Below, one piece after another: positions 1-8,676 of a DNA stretch of 33,443 nucleotides. The position numbers were made by a program, and so were the translations under genes. Numbering within the stretch: the first letter of the stretch is position 1; every line of letters begins with the position of its first letter. A model generated the notes under the pieces. It ran no database searches. It saw only the letters and a program-made list of their open reading frames with translations, and had not been told where the DNA came from. Source of the stretch: Candidatus Guanabacterium sedimentis (GTDB lineage Bacteria; Acidobacteriota; B3-B38; Guanabaribacteriales; B3-B38). The DNA lies in contig CABWKN010000008.1 of NCBI GenBank assembly GCA_902505605.1, forward strand, positions 1-33,443. The letters run 5' to 3'.

Positions 1-857
1 TGCACCGATATGCATATCTGACCGGCAAAGCTAAACCCACCAATCACACAGCGGTCGGCGGCAAAATCGAGGTCGGCATCTTTATGGACGATGACTCCGG
101 CATTTCCTCCCAACTCCAGTAGGGTGCGCTTCTTCCCCGCGATTCCTTTGAGCCTCCAGCCTACATCGGAGCTTCCGGTAAAGGTCAATAGCTTAAACCT
201 ATCGTCAACCACAATCTTTTCCGCCAGGACGGGGCGGCAGGGGAGCACGCTGAGCGCCTGGGGAGGTAAGCCCGCTTCCAGCACTATCTCCGCCAGCATC
301 AGGGCGGTGAGGGGCGCGGCGGAGGAGGGCTTGAGGACCATAGAATTACCCGAGGCGATGCAGGGAGCCATCTTATGGGCAATAAGATTGAGGGGAAAAT
401 TGAAGGGAGATATGGCAATCACGGGACCAAGAGGGTAGCGGCGGGTTACGGAGACCCGGTTCAGTCCACGGGGATGCAGGTCCAGAGGTACAAGCTGGCC
501 CCCTATCCGCTTGGCTTCCTCGGCTCCTATCTGAAAGGTGTTTACCGCGCGGGCGACCTCCATCCGTGCCAGGCTGATGGGCTTGCCCGCCTCCAGGCAT
601 ATGGTTCGGGCTAACTCCTCCTTCCGCTTTTCAATCCCCGAAGAGACATTTTGTAGGATTTCCGCCCTCTTAAACAGAGGCAGCTTTCTGGTTGTCTCCC
701 ACGCCTTTACGGTGGTAGTAGTTGCTTTTTCGATGTCGTCGGTCGTCGCCCTGCAGACTACTCCCACCACTTCGCCATTATAAGGATTTAGTATTTCCAT
801 CTCCTCTGAAGAGATGTGCCACTTCCCGCCTACAAGGAACTTATGCGTGTCAGCCAT
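1..857 (-). CDS. Aldehyde dehydrogenase family protein (3' end truncated by the window edge)
   Basis: My own reverse-strand translation from ATG at 857 gives [34 protein letters not shown]...[55 protein letters not shown]...[11 protein letters not shown]...[40 protein letters not shown]. It has the ALDH motifs FNFPLN, KPS, FTGS, LELGG and the catalytic Cys in GQIC. The frame stays open to the window edge, so the ORF track missed it. Confidence 0.93.
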   Translation of the reverse strand, partial: [285 protein letters not shown]

Positions 858-1100
858 TTTTCACTACCTCCTATTAGTGATGATGATTTTCGCTTCAGCA
901 GAAAGAGAGATACCTATGCTCTTAAAACATACTCCTATTAATATAGCACATATTCCACTATCTCCCGCAAGGGGGAAGATGCCCCAAAAGGTCTTGAGAT
1001 TTTTAAAAATTGCTTAGACACTGAAGGTTGTTTGTGGTATATTTATTCTTCAAATTAGCTTATTTTAGCTATATACAGCCCTTCGAAAGGAGGAGCGGAT

Positions 1101-1271
1101 ATGGATGCCAAGGAAGTAATAGAGTTTGCTAAAGAGAGAAAGGTGGATATGGTTAAACTCAAATTTATGGGGTTTCCGGGCTTCTGTCAACATTTTTTCT
1201 CTGTTACGGTGTGTGAAATGGAAGTTTTAGTCCTTTCTCATGGGAGCAGTAGTTTATCCAGAGGTAGCTGA
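1101..1271 (+). pseudogene. Glutamine synthetase N-terminal (beta-grasp) fragment; catalytic domain absent
   Basis: Translation is MDAKEVIEFAKERKVDMVKLKFMGFPGFCQHFFSVTVCEMEVLVLSHGSSSLSRGS*. It resembles the GS N-terminus (xPKEVxxFAKExxVxxVxLxFxDxPGxxQHFSxPxxEx...GFDGSSIRG). A strong SD (aaaggagg) lies upstream of the ATG. The next gene starts at 1305, leaving no room for the catalytic domain. Confidence 0.6.
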
Positions 1272-1304
1272 CTCATCATGCTATATTATAATTAGGTTGG
1301 GAGA

Positions 1305-1940
1305 ATGAAACTCGTCTACCTTGTCCGTCATGCCGAAACCGAATGGAACAAGGAGAGAAGATACCAGGGGGGTCAGGATATCCCTCTCAGCGATGCCGGC
1401 GTTGAGCAAGCCAGACATCTTGCCCAGCGATTGAGGAAGGTTAAATTCGACCTGGTATACTCCAGCCCCCTGTTGCGCGCCCGCCAGACGGCGGAAATCA
1501 TCATACAAGGTAATTCCCCTCCTATACGCTTGGAACCGGCATTCTGTGAGATTAACCATGGTATGTGGGAAGGTTTGCGGGTGGACGAGATAGCTGAGCG
1601 CTTTCCCCGCGAATTCCGCTTGTGGAAAGAGCAACCCCACCTGGTCAAAATGCCCCTGGGGGAGAGCCTGCATGACTTACAGCAAAGGGTGGTTCCTCGC
1701 TTTCTCGATCTGGTCAACCAGGCGAACTGGGAGAGAATATTGATTATCGGGCATGGGGGAGTAAACCGGGTTATTCTCATGCACTGCCTTAAGATGGAGC
1801 TAAGGGATTACTGGAAGCTTATCCAGAACAGTACCTGTGTGAACCTGATTGAAAAAACCTCGCATGGATTCCAGGTGAAGGTTATAAACGACTTAAGCCA
1901 CCTGGAGACGCCCCCGCCCAGCGGCTACCCTCATTTTTAG
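1305..1940 (+). CDS. Histidine phosphatase family protein (phosphoglycerate mutase / CobC-like)
   Basis: MKLVYLVRHAETEWNKERRYQGGQDIPLSDAGVEQARHLAQRL...DLVYSSPLLRARQTAEII...ILIIGHGGVNRVILMHCL: RHG motif (RHAET) and second catalytic His (GHGG). Confidence 0.9.
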   Translation: MKLVYLVRHAETEWNKERRYQGGQDIPLSDAGVEQARHLAQRLRKVKFDLVYSSPLLRARQTAEIIIQGNSPPIRLEPAFCEINHGMWEGLRVDEIAERFPREFRLWKEQPHLVKMPLGESLHDLQQRVVPRFLDLVNQANWERILIIGHGGVNRVILMHCLKMELRDYWKLIQNSTCVNLIEKTSHGFQVKVINDLSHLETPPPSGYPHF

Positions 1941-2021
1941 CCAGAAAAAAATCTCATTTAGCTGCCCTAAGTCGCTTGATTCCCTGGAGCTTGAAAGGGG
2001 AAAATTGGACTCCTAATTATC

Positions 2022-2051
2022 TTGACACAAAGGGAATGCTTATGTTATTAT
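2022..2051 (+). promoter_or_regulatory. Putative sigma-70-type promoter for the TCA cluster
   Basis: TTGACA at 2022-2027, 18-nt spacer, TATTAT at 2046-2051; about 100 nt upstream of the LeuC-like ORF. Confidence 0.6.
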
Positions 2052-2149
2052 TACACGCTTTTAAAGAGATTTTTCTCTTTCCTCTGCAACTTAGACTTTG
2101 CTTCAATATATAAAGGTCATATTAAAATTAATAGCAAGGAGGGGGTCTT

Positions 2150-3412
2150 ATGGGGAAGACGCTTGCAGAAAAAATCATCAGTGAGCATGTGGATCGAGAG
2201 GTTGTTGCCGGGGAGATAGTGGTAACGCCGGTAGATGTCTGCCTGGTGCAGGATGGAACAGGACCACTGGCTATCAATCAACTGCGAAAGATAAACCTGG
2301 AAAGAGCAGCTATTCCCCAACAGACGGTACTTTTTATCGACCACGCAGCTCCCAGTCCCCGCAAGGAATTAGCCAACGACCACATCACCCTGCGTCAGTT
2401 CGCCCGGAAGACCGGCTGCTGTATCTCCGAGGTGGGCGATGGAGTCTGTCATCAGGTGATTAACGAATCCTTTGTGAGACCGGGGGATATTGTCATCGGA
2501 GCCGACTCCCACACCTGCACCTCGGGAGCTTTAGGGGCTTTGGGCACAGGGATGGGTTCTACCGATGTGGCCATCGGTATCGCTCTGGGGAAGACCTGGC
2601 TAAGGGTTCCCGAGAGCTATAGATTTGTGATGCACGGACGCTTCCAGCCGGGGGTCTTTGCCAAAGACCTTATCCTCCATATAATAGGCATGATCGGAGC
2701 TGACGGGGCTACTTATAAGTCTATGGAGTTCTGCGGAGAGACTATTGAGAATATGGGGATGAGTGAGCGGCTCACCATGTCTAATATGGCAGTGGAAGCT
2801 GGAGCGAAATGCGGCATCATCTTCTCGGACGAAAAAACCAGGGAATTCTTACTAAAGCATGGACGCGGCAAAAGCTATCGGGAGCTGAGGGCGGACGAGG
2901 ATGCCACCTATGAGCGGAGCTTCGAGATAGATGCCAGCAAGATTTTGCCCACCATCTCCTTCCCCCACACCGTGGACAACACCAGAACCATCGAGCACAA
3001 GGACTGCCAGGATGTTACCATAGACCAGGTCTATATCGGCACCTGCACCAACGGGAGACTGGAGGACCTCCGTATCGCTGCACAGATCTTAGAAGGGAAG
3101 AAAAAAAATCCCGATACCCGTCTCATAGTAGTCCCGGCTTCCAGAAAGGTCTATCAGGAGGCTTTGGAAGAAGGGACCCTGTCTATTCTCAACCAGGCCG
3201 GGGCTTCCATCCAGAGCCCCGGATGCGGTCCCTGTGTGGGCATTCACCAGGGGGTGTTAGGGGATGGTGAGGCGTGCCTGTCGACCCAGAACCGGAACTT
3301 CAAGGGGAGAATGGGCAATCCTAATGGCTTCATCTATCTGGCATCGCCGGCCACAGCAGCAGTCACAGCACTTAAAGGAAAAATCGCCGACCCAAGAGAG
3401 GTGATAAGATGA
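2150..3412 (+). CDS. Aconitase / 3-isopropylmalate dehydratase family large subunit (LeuC/HacA-like), probably acting as aconitase here
   Basis: 420 aa: MGKTLAEKIISEHV...FIDHAAPSPRKELANDH...GDIVIGADSHTCTSGALGALGTGMGSTDVAIGIALGKTWLRVPES...VYIGTCTNGRLEDLRIAAQIL...SPGCGPCVGIHQGVLGDGEACLSTQNRNFKGRMGNPNGFIYLASPATAAVTALKG. Fe-S cysteines and LeuC signature are present. Confidence 0.93.
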   Translation: MGKTLAEKIISEHVDREVVAGEIVVTPVDVCLVQDGTGPLAINQLRKINLERAAIPQQTVLFIDHAAPSPRKELANDHITLRQFARKTGCCISEVGDGVCHQVINESFVRPGDIVIGADSHTCTSGALGALGTGMGSTDVAIGIALGKTWLRVPESYRFVMHGRFQPGVFAKDLILHIIGMIGADGATYKSMEFCGETIENMGMSERLTMSNMAVEAGAKCGIIFSDEKTREFLLKHGRGKSYRELRADEDATYERSFEIDASKILPTISFPHTVDNTRTIEHKDCQDVTIDQVYIGTCTNGRLEDLRIAAQILEGKKKNPDTRLIVVPASRKVYQEALEEGTLSILNQAGASIQSPGCGPCVGIHQGVLGDGEACLSTQNRNFKGRMGNPNGFIYLASPATAAVTALKGKIADPREVIR

Positions 3413-3912
3413 CCGCAATGAGAGGGAAGGCTTGGAAATTTGGTGATAGCATTAGCACCGACCACATCGCCCCGGGGAGGCTGTTCCATCTACGCTCGAA
3501 CCTGCCAGAGTTAGCCAAACATGTGCTGGAGGACGCTCGACCGGAATTTGCCTCCAGCATGGCACCGGGGGACTTTGTGGTGGGAGGAGGGAACTTCGGA
3601 CTCGGCTCCAGCCGTGAGCATGCCCCTACTATAATTAAGATAGCCGGAGTTAGTGCTGTATTAGCTAAATCTTTTGCCCGCATCTTTTTCCGTAACTGCA
3701 TCAATGTGGGGCTGCCCGCTATCATATGCGATACCGATAAGATTGATGAAGGAGACGAGCTGGAAGTAGACCTGTTGAAAGGAAAGGTGGTCAATCATAC
3801 GAAAAGTATAGAGCTGAGCTTCCCTTCCCTGCCACCGGTAATGACTAAAATTCTCCAGGAAGGAGGCTTGGCCAACTATATCCATAAGTACGGCGACTTT
3901 AAATTGGAATGA
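3409..3912 (+). CDS. Aconitase / 3-isopropylmalate dehydratase family small subunit (LeuD-like)
   Basis: 167 aa: GKAWKFGDSISTDHIAPGRLFHLRSNLPELAKHVLEDARPEFASSMAPGDFVVGGGNFGLGSSREHAP; overlaps the large-subunit stop codon (ATGA). Confidence 0.92.
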   Translation: MTAMRGKAWKFGDSISTDHIAPGRLFHLRSNLPELAKHVLEDARPEFASSMAPGDFVVGGGNFGLGSSREHAPTIIKIAGVSAVLAKSFARIFFRNCINVGLPAIICDTDKIDEGDELEVDLLKGKVVNHTKSIELSFPSLPPVMTKILQEGGLANYIHKYGDFKLE

Positions 3913-3959
3913 GAAGAAATAATTATTAATTCTCAATTGTCGGTAATAGGGAGGAGTAT

Positions 3960-5213
3960 ATGGTCAACTTTGATAAATTAACTATCCCCAAGGAAGGAAG
4001 TAACATAGAGATAGAGGATGGGAGGCTCAAGGTGCCCGATGAACCCATCATCCCCTTTATAGAAGGAGATGGGGTGGGACCGGATATCTGGGCTGCTGCC
4101 AAGCGGGTGCTCGATGCCGCAGTGGAGAAGGCTTACCGGGGAAAGAGAAGGATTGTGTGGCTGGAGATGTTTGCCGGGGATAAGGGGCAGAAGGTTTACA
4201 GTGAGGTTCTTCCGAGTGACACCTACGAGGCTATTCGGCACTTCATTGTCGCCATCAAGGGTCCTCTGACTACTCCCATAGCCGGGGGCTACCGAAGCCT
4301 CAATGTCACCCTGAGGCAGACCCTCAACCTCTACGCCTGTGTCCGACCGGTGCGCTATTTCAAGGGAGTACCCAGCCCGGTGAGACATCCCGAGCGGATG
4401 AATATGGTTATCTTCAGGGAGAACACCGAGGATGTATATGCGGGGATCGAGTGGGCAAAGGGCACACCCGAGGTGAACAAGGTCATTCAGTTCCTCAATC
4501 AGCAGATGGGGTGCTCCATCAAAGAGGATTCCGGCATTGGCATCAAACCCATCAGCGAGACGGCTACCAAGAACCTGGTGCGGAAAGCCATTCGCTATGC
4601 TCTTGACAGGAAGCTCCCCAGCGTTACCTTGGTTCATAAAGGAAATATTATGAAGTTCACCGAAGGGGCTTTCCGCGACTGGGGATATGAGATAGCTAAG
4701 GATGAGTTCGGGGACTACACCGTTACCGAAAGCGAGCTGACCGAAAAATACGGAGGCGAGGTGCCCCCTGACAAGATTGTGATTAAAGATAGAGTAGCTG
4801 ACTCCATGCTCCAGCAGATCCTCACCCGCACTGCGGAATACAGCGTCATCGCTTTGCCCAATCTCAACGGCGACTACCTTTCCGATGCCTGCGCTGCCCA
4901 GGTGGGAGGACTCGGTCTGGCTCCGGGAGCCAATATCGGAGACTACATAGCTCTCTTTGAGGCTACCCATGGTACCGCTCCCAAGTATGCGGGGCTCGAT
5001 AAGGTCAACCCGAGTTCCCTCACCCTTTCTGGGGTGATGATGTTGGAATATATGGGCTGGCAGGAAGCCGCCGATATCATCGTCAAAGCCTTGGAAAAAA
5101 CCATCTTGGCGAAAATGGTCACCTACGACCTGGAGCGGCTGATGGAGGGTGCCACCAAGCTGAAGTGCTCTGAGTTCGGCACCGCTATCATCAGCCACAT
5201 GGAGGGAAGTTAA
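3960..5213 (+). CDS. icd: Isocitrate dehydrogenase (NADP-type)
   Basis: 417 aa: [29 protein letters not shown]...[52 protein letters not shown]...[29 protein letters not shown]...[35 protein letters not shown]. Confidence 0.97.
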   Translation: MVNFDKLTIPKEGSNIEIEDGRLKVPDEPIIPFIEGDGVGPDIWAAAKRVLDAAVEKAYRGKRRIVWLEMFAGDKGQKVYSEVLPSDTYEAIRHFIVAIKGPLTTPIAGGYRSLNVTLRQTLNLYACVRPVRYFKGVPSPVRHPERMNMVIFRENTEDVYAGIEWAKGTPEVNKVIQFLNQQMGCSIKEDSGIGIKPISETATKNLVRKAIRYALDRKLPSVTLVHKGNIMKFTEGAFRDWGYEIAKDEFGDYTVTESELTEKYGGEVPPDKIVIKDRVADSMLQQILTRTAEYSVIALPNLNGDYLSDACAAQVGGLGLAPGANIGDYIALFEATHGTAPKYAGLDKVNPSSLTLSGVMMLEYMGWQEAADIIVKALEKTILAKMVTYDLERLMEGATKLKCSEFGTAIISHMEGS

Positions 5214-5322
5214 CAGAGAGACCATCTCAAGCTCCCTTTTTGTTTAGTTGGAGGGAGGATGGTTAAGACAGAAAGTTGTGCTTCTCCCTTGTTAACTCAT
5301 CTTAACTACAAGGAGGTAGGCA

Positions 5323-6261
5323 ATGCCTAAAAGGTATAAAATTGCGGTAATAGGTGGAGGGCAAGTTGGTGGGATTACAGCATTGATGATTGCCCAAAGA
5401 GAGCTGGGCGATGCCGTAGTGTTCGATATTCCCGAAAAGGAGGGATTAGCCAAGGGGAAAACCCTTGATATGATGGAGATGACCCCCCACTACGGCACCG
5501 ATGTCAATCTTGAGGGAACCAGCGATTTTTCCCAGTTAAAGGGCTCCGATGTCGTAATCATCACCGCCGGGGTTCCCCGCAAACCCGGAATGACCCGCGA
5601 AGACCTCCTCAATGTGAACCTCAAGATCATCACCAGTGTAGCTGAGAATATCAAGAAGCACTGTCCCGATGCCTTCAACATCGTCATCACCAACCCTTTA
5701 GATGCCATGATTTACGCCTTTTACAAACTGACCGGCTTCCCCAAGAACCGGGTAGTGGGGATGGCGGGGGCTCTGGATACCGGACGCTACCGGTCTTTTG
5801 TCGCCATGGAGACCGGATACTCGGTGGAGGATATCAGTGCTATAGTTATGGGGGGTCATGGACCCACTATGGTTCCCCTCCCCAGGCTAACTACCGTGGG
5901 GGGTATTCCTCTTACAGAGATTCTCCCCAAGGAAAAAATTGACGCCATCGTAGAGCGCACCCGGGAGGCAGGTACTGAGATTGTCAAACTGCTGGCTGAT
6001 GGCAGTGCCTACTTCAGCCCAGCCGCCTCAGTGCTGGGGATGGTGGAATCCTATCTGAAGGACAAGAAGCGGATTATCCCCTGCTCATCCTTCTGCGAAG
6101 GGGAGTATGGCGTCAATGGCTACTTCATCGGCGTGCCAACAGTTATCGGAGCAGGTGGGGTAGAGAAGATTCTGGAAATAAAACTAACCCCCGATGAGAA
6201 GGAAGCCTTAAAGAATACCCTGGAGGCGGTCAAAAAAGCGGTGGCGGATACCAGGCTCTGA
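5323..6261 (+). CDS. mdh: Malate dehydrogenase (LDH-like type)
   Basis: 312 aa: KIAVIGGGQVGGITALMIAQRELGDAVVFDIPEKEGLAKGKTLDMMEMTP...VVIITAGVPRKPGMTREDLLNVN...VITNPLDAMIYAFYKLTGFPKNRVVGMAGALDTGRYRSF...VMGGHGPTMVPL. Confidence 0.96.
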   Translation: MPKRYKIAVIGGGQVGGITALMIAQRELGDAVVFDIPEKEGLAKGKTLDMMEMTPHYGTDVNLEGTSDFSQLKGSDVVIITAGVPRKPGMTREDLLNVNLKIITSVAENIKKHCPDAFNIVITNPLDAMIYAFYKLTGFPKNRVVGMAGALDTGRYRSFVAMETGYSVEDISAIVMGGHGPTMVPLPRLTTVGGIPLTEILPKEKIDAIVERTREAGTEIVKLLADGSAYFSPAASVLGMVESYLKDKKRIIPCSSFCEGEYGVNGYFIGVPTVIGAGGVEKILEIKLTPDEKEALKNTLEAVKKAVADTRL

Positions 6262-6370
6262 ATGTAGCTGAGGCTCCTATCTAAATTGATAAAGCACTGA
6301 GGAAGGGGTTGAAATTACCCTTGCTCTTTTTAAAGAGTGAGAGTGTCTATTTTTCAGAAAAGGAGAGAGT

Positions 6371-7213
6371 ATGCGGGAGATTGAAGCCAAAACCATTACC
6401 GGGGCGGTCAAAAAGCTCTGCATAGATGCCAATTATTATCTTAATGACGAGGTGCTGGAAGCTTTCCGAAGTTACAAGGAGAAGGAGGAGTCCCCTGTAG
6501 CAGTAGATATTTTAAGCCAACTGGAGGAGAACGCCCGGATTTCCCAGGAGGGGCAGTTTCCCCTCTGCCAGGATACCGGCTTTGCGGTGTTCTTTGTGGA
6601 GCTGGGCTCCGAGGTGACCATAAAAGGAGGAACCCTCCCCGACGCTATCAACGAAGGGGTACGGCAGGGCTACTCCGAGGGATATCTGCGCAAGTCGATT
6701 GTCTCTGACCCGCTGGAGAGGAAGAATACCGGTGACAACACCCCAGCCATTATACATTTAGAGATTGTCCCCGGTGATAAGCTAAAGATAACCATCCTCC
6801 CCAAAGGGGGAGGGAGCGAGAATATGAGCGAGGTGCGCATGCTCAAGCCAGCCGATGGAGCCAAGGGAGTAATCGACTTCGTGCTGGAAAGGGTGAGCAA
6901 GGCGGGTCCTAACCCTTGCCCACCGATTGTAGTAGGAGTAGGAATTGGAGGCACCTTTGAAACTGCAGCCTTCGTGGCTAAGAAAGCCCTCCTCAGACCC
7001 CTGAAGAGTAAAAACCCTAAGCCCCATCTGGCAGCTATTGAGGAGGAGCTTTTGGAGAAGATTAACCAGATGGGAATCGGTCCCCAGGGCTTCGGCGGGC
7101 GTTGCACCGCGCTGGCAGTCCTTGTGGAGGCTTTCCCATGCCATATTGCCAGTCTGCCGGCAGCGGTGAACATTGAGTGCCACTCCCATCGACACAAAGA
7201 GGTAGTTTTATAG
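6371..7213 (+). CDS. Class I fumarate hydratase (Fe-S), alpha subunit
   Basis: 280 aa: MREIEAKTITGAVKKLCIDANYYLNDEVLEAF...FPLCQDTGFAVFFVELGSEV...NTGDNTPAIIHLEIVPGDKLKITILPKGGGSENMSEVRMLKPADG...VGVGIGGTFETAAFVAKKALLRPL...GPQGFGGRCTALAV. Confidence 0.95.
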   Translation: MREIEAKTITGAVKKLCIDANYYLNDEVLEAFRSYKEKEESPVAVDILSQLEENARISQEGQFPLCQDTGFAVFFVELGSEVTIKGGTLPDAINEGVRQGYSEGYLRKSIVSDPLERKNTGDNTPAIIHLEIVPGDKLKITILPKGGGSENMSEVRMLKPADGAKGVIDFVLERVSKAGPNPCPPIVVGVGIGGTFETAAFVAKKALLRPLKSKNPKPHLAAIEEELLEKINQMGIGPQGFGGRCTALAVLVEAFPCHIASLPAAVNIECHSHRHKEVVL

Positions 7214-7293
7214 GGAGAGCCTCCGTATCCTGAGGAAAAAGGGCTTTCAGCCCATAAACATAATCTTTATAGCAGAGAAAAAAGGAGTTCTTT

Positions 7294-7845
7294 ATGGCAG
7301 AAGCAAAACTCACCACACCCCTCACCGACAAGGATGTGGAGTCCTTGAATATAGGGGATAAGGTATTGATTACCGGTTCCATCCTCGTGGGCAGAGATTC
7401 CGCCCACAAACGATTAATAGACCTGTTGGATGCCGGCAAACCCCTCCCCGTGGACCTTAAGGGTCAGCTAATCTACTATGCGGGACCATCTCCGGCTCGG
7501 CCGGGAAATCCCGTCGGTTCAGCTGGTCCCACTACCAGCGGAAGGATGGACCCTTACGCCCCCCGGCTCCTTGCTCTGGGACTGAAGGGGATGATTGGCA
7601 AGGGGTCTCGCTCAGCCGAGGTGATCGAAGCCTGCAAAAAGCACAAGGCGGTCTACCTGGCTGCGGTGGGGGGCGCTGCTGCCCTGATTGCCAAGAGTGT
7701 TAAAAATGCCGAAGTGGTCGCTTATCCCGAACTGGGACCCGAAGCCCTCAGGCTGATGGAGGTGGAAGATTTCCCCGCCGTGGTGATCAACGATACCCGT
7801 GGAAACGACCTCTATGTGGAGGGGCGTGCTAAGTATCAGAAATGA
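7294..7845 (+). CDS. Class I fumarate hydratase, beta subunit
   Basis: 183 aa: KLTTPLTDKDVESLNIGDKVLITGSILVGRDSAHKRLIDLL...GQLIYYAGPSPARPGNPVGSAGPTTSGRMDPYAPRLLALGLKGMIGKGSRSAEV...AVYLAAVGGAAALIAKSVK. Confidence 0.95.
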   Translation: MAEAKLTTPLTDKDVESLNIGDKVLITGSILVGRDSAHKRLIDLLDAGKPLPVDLKGQLIYYAGPSPARPGNPVGSAGPTTSGRMDPYAPRLLALGLKGMIGKGSRSAEVIEACKKHKAVYLAAVGGAAALIAKSVKNAEVVAYPELGPEALRLMEVEDFPAVVINDTRGNDLYVEGRAKYQK

Positions 7846-7870
7846 GAGGGGAATTTTCCTCTTTTTCTTT
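7845..7870 (+). terminator. Possible intrinsic terminator/attenuator after the fumarase beta gene
   Basis: AGAGG GGAATTTT CCTCT stem-loop followed by TTTTCTTTT, starting at the last base of the stop codon. Confidence 0.4.
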
Positions 7871-7930
7871 TAAGGGTAACAGCATTGAAGGGATAACACA
7901 ACCCAGAGTGCTCTAAGGAGGTGTTGAAAT

Positions 7931-8272
7931 ATGTTTTATAGATGGCATGTGGGAACAGTTGCCTGGATTCTCCACCGCCTATCCGGGGTACTGATTGTAG
8001 TTTATCTGGTGCTCCATATATGGGTTATGAGCTTCCTGCAGAAGGGTCCGGAGAGCTTCAACCGGATTATGCGTTTGCTGGAGTCACCTCTGTTTAAGCT
8101 TCTGGAGATAGGGCTACTGGGTGTAGTAATCTACCACGCTTTGAACGGGATACGTCTGGTGATTCTGGACCTCGGTTGGGGAATGGCGCACCAGAAGAAG
8201 ATGTTCTGGGCGGTGGTCGTAGTAGGGATTGTCATTTTTGTTCTGGGAGCCATACCCCTTTACCCCTTCTGA
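7931..8272 (+). CDS. sdhC: Succinate dehydrogenase cytochrome b556 subunit (SdhC)
   Basis: 113 aa: VGTVAWILHRLSGVLIVVYLVLHIWVMSFL...YHALNGIRLVILDLGWG; three hydrophobic segments; precedes sdhD-A-B. Confidence 0.88.
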   Translation: MFYRWHVGTVAWILHRLSGVLIVVYLVLHIWVMSFLQKGPESFNRIMRLLESPLFKLLEIGLLGVVIYHALNGIRLVILDLGWGMAHQKKMFWAVVVVGIVIFVLGAIPLYPF

Positions 8273-8296
8273 GTTGGGGAGAATGAGGAGGAAGCT

Positions 8297-8662
8297 ATGA
8301 GTAATAGAAAGCTCTATATAGCCGGAGGCGGCTGGAGCTGGCTTTTCCAGCGCCTCAGCGGGGCCTATGTTCTGGCAATCATCATTATCCATTTCTGGTT
8401 TATCCATTATGCGGGCAATGGGGAGCTAACCTACCAGAATGTAGCTGCCAGGTTAGCCACCCCCTTCTGGAAGACGCTTGATATAAGTTTTCTCGTTTTA
8501 GCCCTTTACCATGGTTTAAACGGCATGTGGGCAATAACCCAGGACTGGATTAAGAGGGACGGATGGCGGATGCTGATTTACGGTGTCATTGTGGTCGTAG
8601 CCTTGATCTTTGGAGTGCTGGGATTGATCACCGTTATCGGCTTTAGACCAGAAATATTGTGA
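8297..8662 (+). CDS. sdhD: Succinate dehydrogenase membrane anchor subunit (SdhD)
   Basis: 121 aa: [29 protein letters not shown]...[27 protein letters not shown]; three hydrophobic segments. Confidence 0.85.
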   Translation: MSNRKLYIAGGGWSWLFQRLSGAYVLAIIIIHFWFIHYAGNGELTYQNVAARLATPFWKTLDISFLVLALYHGLNGMWAITQDWIKRDGWRMLIYGVIVVVALIFGVLGLITVIGFRPEIL

Positions 8663-8676
8663 AGAGGGAGAAAGTT

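Noticed and set aside
91-614. + strand ORFs at 91-438 and 375-614
   Set aside because: They are antisense to the aldehyde dehydrogenase, which the minus-strand reading clearly supports.
2022-2219. 65-aa + strand ORF upstream of the LeuC-like gene
   Set aside because: It begins in the putative promoter and overlaps the real gene out of frame; no motif support.
3978-5225. 415-aa minus-strand ORF antisense to icd
   Set aside because: It lies opposite a confidently identified enzyme and its translation has no recognisable domain; codon bias of the sense gene explains the open antisense frame.
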